Source: Singulisphaera sp. GP187 (GTDB lineage Bacteria > Planctomycetota > Planctomycetia > Gemmatales > Gemmataceae). From it: 64,000 nt of DNA. Shown in pieces: positions 42,657 through 50,960 of the stretch. The position numbers were made by a program, and so were the translations under genes. Position 1 is the stretch's first letter. Each line of letters starts with the position of its first letter. The notes under the pieces are model-generated. The model had not been told where the DNA came from. It was given only the letters and a program-made list of their open reading frames with translations, and searched no databases. The stretch covers positions 1 through 64,000 of the forward strand of contig CAMAUE010000002.1 of NCBI GenBank assembly GCA_945861245.1, written 5' to 3'.

Positions 42657-44156
42657 TTATTTCTCCATGCCGAACATGAAACGCAACCCGCCGATGACGT
42701 GTTGTTGGAAGCGCGGGTCTGCCCACACTTCTTCGCGATGGCCCAGCGCGGTGTAGAAGACGTTGCCTTTGCCGAACTGGTGAACCCACGCCAGGGCGTT
42801 GTCCTTGTCGGCGCGTTTGCCGGGGTTCTTTACGGAGTCCATGTCCATACGCATGAGCACTTTCAGTTTTTCGCGTGAGTATGGCGTTCGGAACTGGTAG
42901 ATTTCGTCGGTGATCTCGAACGAATCGCCGAGGTGCTTGGTCGCGGCGTGCTTCTTGTCTTCGACGATGACGCGAATTTTCTGGTGCCAGGGATGGCCGT
43001 CGAAGTAGCCGCCGATCAACTCGCCGTATTCCTTCCATTTGTAGAAGGTATCGGTCGCGCAATGGCTGCCGCCGAATCCTTTGCCTTTGCGAATGAACGA
43101 GAGCAGGTCGGATTTCTGTGCCTCGCTCAGGGGCAGTTCGCCGGTGGTATAGAAGAAGACGGCGTCGTAGGTCTTCAGAGCTTCATCGGAAATTTCGACG
43201 CGTGAGTTCTGGGAGCAGACGACATCAAACAGGCCCGACTTCGCCGCCAGATCCATGAACGTCGTCTCGACCAGGCATGGCTTGATGACCGCAAGCAACT
43301 TGTCGCCGGCCTTGATTTCGAGCGGTTTCACAAGTCGGCCATGATAGGCGACGGAAACCTTGCCCTTGTTCTCCTTCACCTCAAGCTGATCCAACTTCGG
43401 GAAGTCCTCGGCCTTCGCGTCCTTGGCGACGGTAACCGAACGGCGCACGACGCTATGGACGAAGCCTTTCGATTCCGTGATGAGCAGCACGCGTTTCTTC
43501 GTTTCGCCGCTGGCTTGGGCGACGACGAACGAATCGATTCGCGGTTGAACGGGAGCCGCATCGGCTTTCTCTTTTTCCTTGTCGGCAGTGACCATAATCT
43601 GGATGTTGCGATACTCGAACTTGCCGGATTCCGCTTGCAATCCGACGCCGCCCTTGGCAGGGACTTTCATCTTGGCCGGGGTAATCGCTTCGCCGTTGAG
43701 CGTGGCAGTCGATTCGGTGCCTTTGACGGTGATGACGAGCAGGTTCCAGTCGTCGTTCTTGAAATTCTTGAGTTGCTTCTGCTCGCCACGCCGCGCGAAG
43801 TCGCGGATCTGCAGTTGCGGTCCGCGGACATAGACGCCGCTGTCAGCCTTGAGTCCGGCGCGGTACTCCATCTTGACGACAAAGTCCTGCTCGAAGGTCT
43901 CGGCGGTGTAGAGGTCCTTGATGCCTTTGCCGAGATCGCAAACGATGGCGCCGTCTTTGACGTGGAAACGCTTGTCGGAGGTTTCGGTTTTGCCTTCGAG
44001 TTTATCTTTGGATCCCTTATAGACCCAGCCGGTGAGGTCCTTGCCGTTGAATAGGCTGCGATAACCAGGATCGGGTTTGAAGGCGTCTTGCGCCTGGCTA
44101 GTCGATGCCAGCGCAAACAATGTGAGGATGAGAGCCGAGAGGAAGCGAATCATCAT
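42657..44156 (-). CDS. Exported DUF1080 - ThuA fusion protein
   Basis: A 499-residue exported protein. Signal peptide ends near STSQAQ. About 28-195 is a DUF1080 domain (YRSLFNGKDLTGWVYKGSKD, GVGLQAESGKFEYRNIQIM). About 225-499 is a ThuA-like trehalose-utilisation domain with a glutamine-amidotransferase-like fold (KKRVLLITESKGFVHSVVRR, YDAVFFYTTGELPLSEAQ, KGKGFGGSHCATDTFY, GNVFYTALGH). The pairing suggests breakdown of keto-sugars (inference). Two ATGs at 44156 and 44153 follow an AGGAGAAC site; upstream open frame is unsupported. Confidence 0.9.
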   Translation of the reverse strand: MMIRFLSALILTLFALASTSQAQDAFKPDPGYRSLFNGKDLTGWVYKGSKDKLEGKTETSDKRFHVKDGAIVCDLGKGIKDLYTAETFEQDFVVKMEYRAGLKADSGVYVRGPQLQIRDFARRGEQKQLKNFKNDDWNLLVITVKGTESTATLNGEAITPAKMKVPAKGGVGLQAESGKFEYRNIQIMVTADKEKEKADAAPVQPRIDSFVVAQASGETKKRVLLITESKGFVHSVVRRSVTVAKDAKAEDFPKLDQLEVKENKGKVSVAYHGRLVKPLEIKAGDKLLAVIKPCLVETTFMDLAAKSGLFDVVCSQNSRVEISDEALKTYDAVFFYTTGELPLSEAQKSDLLSFIRKGKGFGGSHCATDTFYKWKEYGELIGGYFDGHPWHQKIRVIVEDKKHAATKHLGDSFEITDEIYQFRTPYSREKLKVLMRMDMDSVKNPGKRADKDNALAWVHQFGKGNVFYTALGHREEVWADPRFQQHVIGGLRFMFGMEK

Positions 44157-44452
44157 GTTCTCCTGGAGTGGATCAAGGTGGGAATTTCGTCGCAGATTAC
44201 GATACGTGCTGGAGCGTGATTTGAAAAGTGTGGCTCGCCGGCAATGATGTGGGAAGAAGAGCCTCATATAAAGGCCCAACGCCGTACTTACAGTGAACCA
44301 AATACGACCACCGATTTCTCAGCACGGCGAATCCGCAACGAGTACAGAATCACGAGAATTTGCGAGCACCCAACCCGGCCAACTCGCCCAACACGGTGGC
44401 GGGCAGGTCCAGGCACTCGCTGGTTGCTGCGAAGCAGTCCAACTCGACATCC

Positions 44453-44677
44453 TCATGAGTTCCCCAGCAAGCGTGCCTTTACTTCTTCCCAGGTGCTACC
44501 GGCGTTCGGATTGGCGTCATGAACATTGATACGACGCTGCAAGTCCTGTCGTTGAGCGTCCGTCAGTGGGTAATTCGGATTTTCAACGGCGATGCTGTCC
44601 CAAATCTCCTCGACGAGCAATATGCGCTGGGCGATGCTGAGTTGGTCAATGCCAAGGCCTATCATGGTTGGTGACAT
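44453..44677 (-). CDS. Putative addiction-module antitoxin component (PF09720-like)
   Basis: A 74-residue protein. SIAQRILLVEEIWDSIAVEN, then LTDAQRQDLQRRI and the end STWEEVKARLLG, closely resemble the short 'putative addiction module component' family (TIGR02574/PF09720), usually paired with a ParE/RelE toxin encoded just downstream. Here downstream DNA (44280-44452) shows no ParE-like frame on the minus strand, only short frames and a degenerate ATCACGA-type repeat, so the toxin gene seems lost. It lies 80 bases downstream of the molybdenum hydroxylase gene on the same strand. ATG 44677 used; ATG 44665 is an alternative. Confidence 0.82.
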   Translation of the reverse strand: MSPTMIGLGIDQLSIAQRILLVEEIWDSIAVENPNYPLTDAQRQDLQRRINVHDANPNAGSTWEEVKARLLGNS

Positions 44678-44757
44678 CGCGATCTTTCTATATTTTGGCC
44701 ATCCCAAGGGTTCGCTGCGCTCACCCTTGGGCTTGCATTGCATTCTCAATCTGCAAT

Positions 44758-47025
44758 CTACAATTTCTTCAGCATCGCCTTCCACACTCTCCCCGGCGAC
44801 ATTGGCAGCTCGTCCATGCGGACGCCGATCGCGCGATACACCGCATTGGCGATGGCGGCGGGCGGCGGGATGATCGGGACTTCGCCGACGCCGCGGACGC
44901 CGAACGGGTGCAGCGGGTCGGGGACTTCGACAATGACCGCGTCGATCATCGGCAGGTCGAGCGCGGTCGGCATGCGGTAGTCGAGGAAGCTGGCGTTGGT
45001 CATGACGCCTTTGTCGTTGTAGAAATATTCCTCGTTCAACCCCCAGCCGATGCCTTGCACCGCGCCGCCCTGAATTTGGCCTTCGACGTAGCTCGGATGA
45101 ATCGCCTTGCCACAGTCTTGCACGGCGGTGTAGCGGAGTATCTGAATCTTGCCGGTATCGGGATCGACTTCGACATCGACGATATGCGTGGCATACGCGC
45201 CGCCCGGCCAGGGTGGGTCAACGCTCGCTCGGCCAATGATGACGCTGCCGTGCTTCTGGGCCTCGGTGGCGATTTCGGTGAACGACATTTTCTTGGCGGC
45301 ATCGGTTTTCGAGACGACACCGGCGTTCTTGTACTCGACGTCCTCGGGTTTGACCTTCCACCAGCCGGCGACTTTCTCGATCATCTGGCGTTGAATGTCC
45401 TTGCCCGCTTCGAACGCCGCCCAGCCGGTGGCATAGGTTACGCGGCTGCCGCCGGTGATGTCGGTGTAGCCGACGGCGTCGGTGTCGCCGACGGTCGGGC
45501 GGACGTCCTCGGCGCGGATGCCGAGTGTTTCCGCGAGTTGCATGGCAATGCTGGTGCGCGAGCCGCCGATATCGGTCGAGCCTTCGACGAGGCTGACGGA
45601 ACCGTCCGAGTTGACCGACGCGCTGACGCTCGACTTCAGACCGATGTTGAACCAGAACCCGCTGGCGACGCCACGGCCTCGCGGGAAGCCGTTCGCGCCT
45701 TTGGTCAGCGGCGCGGTGTAGTGCGGATGCGACTTGGCGGTTTGCACCGTTTCGATCGCGCCGATCTTCGGGAATGCGGGGCCATCCGCTCGGCGTGTGC
45801 CTTCTTTGGCTGCGTTGTTGAGGCGGAATTCGAGCGGGTCGATCTTGAGCTTTTCGCAAATCTCATCGACGATCGTTTCCATCGCCATGGCGGCATTGGT
45901 CGCGCCCGGCGCGCGGTAGGCGCTCGTCGCAGGCTTGTTGACGCAGACGTCGTAACCGTCGATTTGCAAGTTGGCGATGTCATAGCACGAGAAGATGCAA
46001 ACGCAGCCGGCCCAGATCGGCGAGCCGGGATACGCGCCGGCTTCATAGGCGAGGTACGCCTCGGCGGCGGTGATCTTGCCATTCTTGTCGGCGCCGACCT
46101 TGACGCGGATGTGCGAGCCGGGCGTCGGGCCGGTCGCTTCGAGCACGTCGGCGCGGTTCATCAGTATCTTGACCGGTTTGCCTGTCTTTTTGCTAAGTAC
46201 AGCTGCGACCGGTTCGAGATAGACGCGAATCTTGCCGCCAAAGCCACCGCCGATTTCCATCGGGACGACTTTGATGCGCGAGACGGGAATCAGCAAAAGT
46301 TCGGCCACCTGCGACCGCACGCTGAACGAACCCTGCGTGCTGCACCAGATCGTGACCGTGCCGTCGGCGCTCCACAAAGCCGACGCGTTGTGCGGCTCGA
46401 TGTAGCCCTGGTGCACCGTTGCGGTGTTGAACGTTTTCTCGATGACGACGGCCGCCTCGGCGAAACCCTTCGCGGTGTCGCCGAGCTTGTATTGGAGATG
46501 CTTGGCGATGTTCGTCGGCTGCTTGTCGGTCGCGCCGGCCATCGATTCGGTGACGAGATCGTCGTGCAGGATCGGGGCACCGGGTTGCATCGCTTTGACG
46601 ACATCGGTGACGACGGGCAGCGCCTCGTATTCGACGACGATCAGCTTGCACGCTTCCTCGGCGATATGCGCGTTGATCGCGGCGACGGCGGCGACGGCCT
46701 GGCCTTTGTATAGCACCTTGTCCCGCGCCAAACAATTCGCGCTCAGATGCCGCAGATTCACTGCGCCTTCGCCGAGGTGCGCGATCTTGTCGCCCGGATC
46801 GGGAAAGTCGGCGGACGTGATGATCGCCTCAACGCCGGGCAACGCTGCTGCCTTGCTGACGTCGATCCGCTTGATCTTGGCATGCGCGACCGGGCTGCGG
46901 AGGATGCGTCCGTGCAATAGACCAGCGGCCTGGAAGTCGGCGCCATACAGCGCGCGGCCTGTGACTTTATCGACGCCGTCGTGCCGAACCGGACGGGTGC
47001 CGATGACTGAGTAGGTTTGTGTCAT
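44758..47025 (-). CDS. Xanthine dehydrogenase-family molybdopterin-binding subunit
   Basis: A 755-residue large subunit of a molybdenum hydroxylase. GRALYGADFQAAGLLHGRIL starts the a/b hammerhead domain; IGGGFGGKIRVYLEPVAAVL and YRAPGATNAAMAMETIVDEI line the molybdopterin-cytosine-dinucleotide site; GVRGVGEVP near residue 717 carries the catalytic Glu. Substrate is not evident; sequence is nearer to the CoxL / hydroxybenzoyl-CoA reductase style than to true xanthine dehydrogenase. The FAD and [2Fe-2S] subunits that normally flank it are absent on both sides, so it may use partners encoded elsewhere. The ATG at 47025 was chosen over a GTG at 47037. Confidence 0.92.
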   Translation of the reverse strand: MTQTYSVIGTRPVRHDGVDKVTGRALYGADFQAAGLLHGRILRSPVAHAKIKRIDVSKAAALPGVEAIITSADFPDPGDKIAHLGEGAVNLRHLSANCLARDKVLYKGQAVAAVAAINAHIAEEACKLIVVEYEALPVVTDVVKAMQPGAPILHDDLVTESMAGATDKQPTNIAKHLQYKLGDTAKGFAEAAVVIEKTFNTATVHQGYIEPHNASALWSADGTVTIWCSTQGSFSVRSQVAELLLIPVSRIKVVPMEIGGGFGGKIRVYLEPVAAVLSKKTGKPVKILMNRADVLEATGPTPGSHIRVKVGADKNGKITAAEAYLAYEAGAYPGSPIWAGCVCIFSCYDIANLQIDGYDVCVNKPATSAYRAPGATNAAMAMETIVDEICEKLKIDPLEFRLNNAAKEGTRRADGPAFPKIGAIETVQTAKSHPHYTAPLTKGANGFPRGRGVASGFWFNIGLKSSVSASVNSDGSVSLVEGSTDIGGSRTSIAMQLAETLGIRAEDVRPTVGDTDAVGYTDITGGSRVTYATGWAAFEAGKDIQRQMIEKVAGWWKVKPEDVEYKNAGVVSKTDAAKKMSFTEIATEAQKHGSVIIGRASVDPPWPGGAYATHIVDVEVDPDTGKIQILRYTAVQDCGKAIHPSYVEGQIQGGAVQGIGWGLNEEYFYNDKGVMTNASFLDYRMPTALDLPMIDAVIVEVPDPLHPFGVRGVGEVPIIPPPAAIANAVYRAIGVRMDELPMSPGRVWKAMLKKL

Positions 47026-47235
47026 AGTTGGGTTCACTTAGGATGAGCGGGCGAGGGTTCGTTTTGGATTGATATAACGAAACGCCGTAGGGAAGCAAAG
47101 GGCATCTGCGAACGTCCGGTGTGACCACACTGCGCTGGCCTACTCTAATGCTTCGTTCGCTTTTTTTTCGTTTCCCACTTACCCGGCAGGCAGGTAACCT
47201 GTTACAATCACTTTATCCTACCTTGGGGGCGTTTC

Positions 47236-48639
47236 ATGTTGACCATCCGCGATTCCGGTGCAGCTCTTTGCGATCAGGTTTCTCGCCGCGATTGGTTGCG
47301 CATCGGCGCACTCGGCACACTCGGCCTTTCGCTACCAGCGCTGAACCACGCTCGCGCCCAAGTCTCGTCCATTCCTCGGCCATCATCGTTTGGCAAGGCG
47401 AAGGCGTGCATCCTCGTCGGCTTGACTGGCGGGCCGCCGCAACATGAAACATGGGACCCCAAGCCCGACGCCCCCGAGGAGATTCGCGGTCCGTTCAGGC
47501 CAATCGCCAGTTCCGTGCCCGGTTTGCAAGTGTGTGAATTGATGCCCAGGCTCGGCGCTCTCGCGCATCACTTCGCCGTGCTGCGAGCGATGTCCACACG
47601 CGACAACGCCCACTCGTCCAGCGGCTACTACATGCTGACCGGCGTGCCTCACACGCCTGCCAACGTCGAGAACGCTCGCGCCGGCGCGCCGAATAATTGG
47701 CCCAGCCTTGCCTCGCTCGTCAATCGCCTGAAGTCTCGGCCCGGCGGGATGCCGGCGTCGGTTGTTATTCCCGAGCATATTTGGAACGACGGCAACATAC
47801 CCTGGCCTGGCCAAGACGCCGGCTTCCTCGGCCGTGCGACCGATCCCTGGCTGTTGCACTGCGATCCGTCCGCCGCCACCTTCCAGGTTCCCGCGCTGGC
47901 CATGCCCGACGACTTGACGCCGCTGCGCTTCGATGATCGCCGATCGCTGCTGGATCAGGTCAATCGCCATCTCGGCTCGCTCGAACGAACCGCGGCCGTC
48001 ACGAACTACAACCATCAGTTTCATCAAGCGCTCGACATGATGCGCACGACCAGCGTCCGCCAGGCGTTCGACGTCAGCCACGAGCCGGCATCGATGCGCG
48101 ACCGCTATGGTCGATCGCGCTACGCTCAGAGCCTATTGCTCGCTCGGCGATTGGTTGAATCGGGCATCTCGCTTGTGCAAATCAACTGGACGCGCATGGG
48201 CCCGAACCTACCCAACCAAGGCGGCTGGGATACGCACAACGCCAACGCCCAATCGCTGCGCAGCCACCTGATGCCGTTGATGGATCGCGCGGTGAGCGCT
48301 CTAATCGAAGACTTGGCGATGCGCGGGTTGCTTGACGAGACGCTCGTCGTTTGGCATGGCGAGTTCGGCCGTACGCCCCGTATCAATCCCAACGCCGGGC
48401 GCGACCATTGGGGTTCGGTCTTCTCGCTGGCGATGGCAGGCGGCGGCGTCCGCGCGGGAGTCGTCCACGGCGCCTCCGACCGAATCGGCGCCTACCCCCG
48501 AGAAGGCCAGGTGTTGCCCCAAGACCTCACCGCTACCATCTTCCACCTTCTCGGCATCGACCCCGGGACGGAAGTTCACGACACGCAAAACCGCCCCATC
48601 CCGATCACTCGTGGCCAAATCGTACGGCAGATTGTTTGA
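47236..48639 (+). CDS. DUF1501 domain protein, Tat-exported
   Basis: A 467-residue protein with the planctomycete-typical N-terminal twin-arginine motif SRRDWLRIGALGTLGLSLPA. The mature part belongs to DUF1501, an alkaline-phosphatase-like fold: GKAKACILVGLTGGPPQHET, HSSSGYYMLTGVPH, and the late VWHGEFGRTPRINPNAGRDH followed by FSLAMAGGGVRAGVVHG. DUF1501 proteins are usually encoded beside DUF1549/DUF1553 cytochrome-type partners and are proposed to act as sulfatase- or phosphatase-like enzymes; no partner is adjacent here. Confidence 0.92.
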   Translation: MLTIRDSGAALCDQVSRRDWLRIGALGTLGLSLPALNHARAQVSSIPRPSSFGKAKACILVGLTGGPPQHETWDPKPDAPEEIRGPFRPIASSVPGLQVCELMPRLGALAHHFAVLRAMSTRDNAHSSSGYYMLTGVPHTPANVENARAGAPNNWPSLASLVNRLKSRPGGMPASVVIPEHIWNDGNIPWPGQDAGFLGRATDPWLLHCDPSAATFQVPALAMPDDLTPLRFDDRRSLLDQVNRHLGSLERTAAVTNYNHQFHQALDMMRTTSVRQAFDVSHEPASMRDRYGRSRYAQSLLLARRLVESGISLVQINWTRMGPNLPNQGGWDTHNANAQSLRSHLMPLMDRAVSALIEDLAMRGLLDETLVVWHGEFGRTPRINPNAGRDHWGSVFSLAMAGGGVRAGVVHGASDRIGAYPREGQVLPQDLTATIFHLLGIDPGTEVHDTQNRPIPITRGQIVRQIV

Positions 48640-48659
48640 GTGGGAAAGAGCTGAAACGT

Positions 48660-49874
48660 CTACGCGGCCTTCAAAATCAAGCACGTGTTGCTGCCGCCGA
48701 AACCGAATGAATTCGATGCGGTCGCGCGCACTCGGCACGACTCGGCTTGATTCGGGACGTGGCGGAGTCGGCACTCCGGATCGGGGTTGTGCAGATTAAT
48801 CGTCGGCGGGACGGCCTGGCGCTCGATCGCGACGATGCACACCAGAGCTTCCACGGCGGCGGCGGCGGTCAGGAGATGGCCAGTCATGCTCTTCGTCGAA
48901 CTCACCGGCATCCTTTCGATGTGCGAACCGAACACGCTGGCCAGCACCTTCGCCTCGGCTTGATCGCCCACAGGCGTGCTTGTCGCATGGGCGTTGACGT
49001 AATCGATGTCGGCGGGGTCGAGCTGGGCGTCGGTCAACGCTTGCCGCATCGCTTGAATCGCTGGGACCGGATCGGGGCTGGGTATCACCATGTGATAGGC
49101 ATCGCTCGATGCACCGCAGCCAGCGACCTCGGCATAGAGCTTGACGCCGCGCTGACGTGCGGATGCGGATCGCTCCAGCACGAAGATCGCGCCGCCTTCG
49201 CCCATGACAAAGCCGTCGCGATCGCGGTCGAATGGCCGCGAGGCGGCGGGCGGATCGTCGTTGCGGCGCGAAAGTGCCCGCAGGTTGCCAAATCCGGCGA
49301 GATTGAGCGGATTGATCGCAAGATCGCACGCACCAGCGAGGCAGACATCAACCCAGCCAAGCTGTAGCCAACGCCGAGCGAGGGCAATCGCGTGATTGCC
49401 ACTTGCGCAGGCGGCGGAAAGCGAGGCGATCGGGCCGTTCAAGCCGAGCCGATGGGCGGTTCGATGCGCGAGCGGTTCGATATGTGCCTGTGTTTCAAAC
49501 GCTTGTCGGCTGCCGTTACGAAAGTTAAGCTCCCACATCGTAAGCCATTCCGCCGCGTTGCCGAGCACGATACCGATGCGTAGGTTGCTGCGATTGTGCC
49601 AGAGTTTGGCGTCGCACAGCGCCGATGTGCAGCACCAGAGCATCGCTTGATCGAGCCGTGACATCGCCGCAAAATCGTGCTGGCTGAATTCCTCCGGGCA
49701 CGGAATGTCCGTCACCTGTGCGCCGATCTGCGACGGGTGATCGTTGACGGGAAACTCCGTGATGGTACGTACGCCCGATTTGCCGGCGAGCAAACGATCG
49801 GCGAATTCGCGATACGTGTGTCCCAGCGGCGTGGCGGCGCCGAGCCCTGTGATGACAATCGATTCTCGCGGCAT
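48660..49874 (-). CDS. Beta-ketoacyl synthase, FabF-like
   Basis: A 404-residue ketosynthase for condensing acyl and malonyl thioesters. The active-site Cys is at about 156 (SLSAACASGNHA), with the two histidines in YVNAHATSTPVGD (about 297) and STKSMTGHLLTAAA (about 333), and the final ASNSFGFGGSNTCL. It is therefore catalytically complete. Its ATG shares a base with the stop codon of a chain-length-factor-like gene upstream (49874), implying translational coupling and a heterodimer. No acyl carrier protein or ketoreductase is adjacent, so it probably serves a dedicated lipid or polyketide path, not general fatty-acid synthesis. Confidence 0.92.
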   Translation of the reverse strand: MPRESIVITGLGAATPLGHTYREFADRLLAGKSGVRTITEFPVNDHPSQIGAQVTDIPCPEEFSQHDFAAMSRLDQAMLWCCTSALCDAKLWHNRSNLRIGIVLGNAAEWLTMWELNFRNGSRQAFETQAHIEPLAHRTAHRLGLNGPIASLSAACASGNHAIALARRWLQLGWVDVCLAGACDLAINPLNLAGFGNLRALSRRNDDPPAASRPFDRDRDGFVMGEGGAIFVLERSASARQRGVKLYAEVAGCGASSDAYHMVIPSPDPVPAIQAMRQALTDAQLDPADIDYVNAHATSTPVGDQAEAKVLASVFGSHIERMPVSSTKSMTGHLLTAAAAVEALVCIVAIERQAVPPTINLHNPDPECRLRHVPNQAESCRVRATASNSFGFGGSNTCLILKAA

Positions 49875-50668
49875 TACCTTGCCTCCAAATCGCCAGCGAA
49901 ATCCAGTTCAGCAACGATTCTTCCGCCGACGCGCCAACGAGTCGATTGCCGTTGCGCGACGGCTTCGGCGATGGCGTCGAGTTGCGGTTCGGCCAGCCAG
50001 CGGATCGCGTCGTCGTTCGCTGCCTCGCCAAGCCTCAACTCCGGGCCGTAGGTTGCATCGATCGTGGGCCTCAGCGCCATCGCGATGCCGCAACAATTTG
50101 GCGTTGGTGTGACGTTCGCATCGGCACTGGGGATCCGCTCCGATTCGTAACCCGTGAGTATCAACCAAAGCCCCGGCAGGGATGAATCGGCGAGCAAACT
50201 GGCCGCGAGCAGTAATGCCTCGCGAACGGAGTTCGGCCCGCCGCCGACGCCGAAGTTAGGGCCATAGGCTTTGAGCGATTGACTGAGCGTCCCCGAAATC
50301 GCATGCAGCGATTGATGCGGAATAAGGTGAGGCGACACGCCCCAAGCTCCGTCGGTCGGATACGCTGTTATGCTTCGCGCGATCTGGATTCGTCCAAAGA
50401 AATTGGCGGCGGCGACGACTCCCCAATCGCGAAATTCTGGCTGTGGCTCAGTAAACTGCCCGATAGCCGCACGCACCGTTTCGATAGCGACTACCGTTTG
50501 TTCTTCCGAATGCTTGAGAAATGATGCCGACATCGGCTCCGATGCGATTACCGTCGGCTGCTTGCGCAATGCGGCAATCGTGAGTGCATTTGCGTGCGTC
50601 ACCGCGCAGCTGACGATCGCGCAGCGAACCGAGACTCTTATTCGTTCCGCAGTTTGCAGTGCGTACAC
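49874..50668 (-). CDS. Ketosynthase-like chain-length factor (PF13723-like)
   Basis: A 264-residue protein resembling the N-terminal half of a ketosynthase: CAIVSCAVTHANALTIAALR at the start, then WGVVAAANFFGRIQIARSIT and YGPNFGVGGGPNSVREALLL. No active-site Cys is found at the expected place (SQSLKAYGPNFGVGGG), so it is not a condensing enzyme itself. Short proteins of this kind act as chain-length-factor partners in aryl-polyene-like clusters. A GTG start at 50668 was chosen because AAGGA lies about 9 bases upstream and the fold begins directly after; the open frame upstream reads through a family C palindrome. Its stop overlaps the ketosynthase start by one base. Confidence 0.72.
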   Translation of the reverse strand: MYALQTAERIRVSVRCAIVSCAVTHANALTIAALRKQPTVIASEPMSASFLKHSEEQTVVAIETVRAAIGQFTEPQPEFRDWGVVAAANFFGRIQIARSITAYPTDGAWGVSPHLIPHQSLHAISGTLSQSLKAYGPNFGVGGGPNSVREALLLAASLLADSSLPGLWLILTGYESERIPSADANVTPTPNCCGIAMALRPTIDATYGPELRLGEAANDDAIRWLAEPQLDAIAEAVAQRQSTRWRVGGRIVAELDFAGDLEAR

Positions 50669-50870
50669 GGCACGCGTTCCTTTCGCTTGGACATGGTCGA
50701 TCCATTTCTTTTCATCGACCGAACGCTCGATGTTTCTTGGCAGAATAGCCAAGATTTTCCCATTATTACGATAGAAACAGTCAAGCAGCGAAGGCCAGGC
50801 GAATTGCGGCGTATCCGACGCCTGGGAACTTCGGCTTGAATTTATTCGGCATTTTTGATCTATCAGTCTA

Positions 50871-50938
50871 AAGCCCAATGGTGAGGTACTCCGAACCGTT
50901 GGGATCCCAGAGGTTCGGAGTACCTCACCTCTGGGCTT
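50871..50938. repeat. Palindrome family C, copy 4
   Basis: Near-perfect 27-base arms, AAGCCCAATGGTGAGGTACT... and ...AGTACCTCACCTCTGGGCTT, in the gap between the divergent ketosynthase pair and the oxoamine synthase. It ends 22 bases before the start codon at 50961. Confidence 0.88.
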
Positions 50939-50960
50939 CGTAGAGTCGAAGGAACGAAAC

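Noticed and set aside
44668-46713. A 681-codon open frame on the plus strand opposite the molybdenum hydroxylase gene
   Set aside because: It is antisense to a gene with complete family motifs; GC-rich codon bias on one strand opens long frames on the other. The translation shows only Arg/Asp/Ala-rich shadow sequence.
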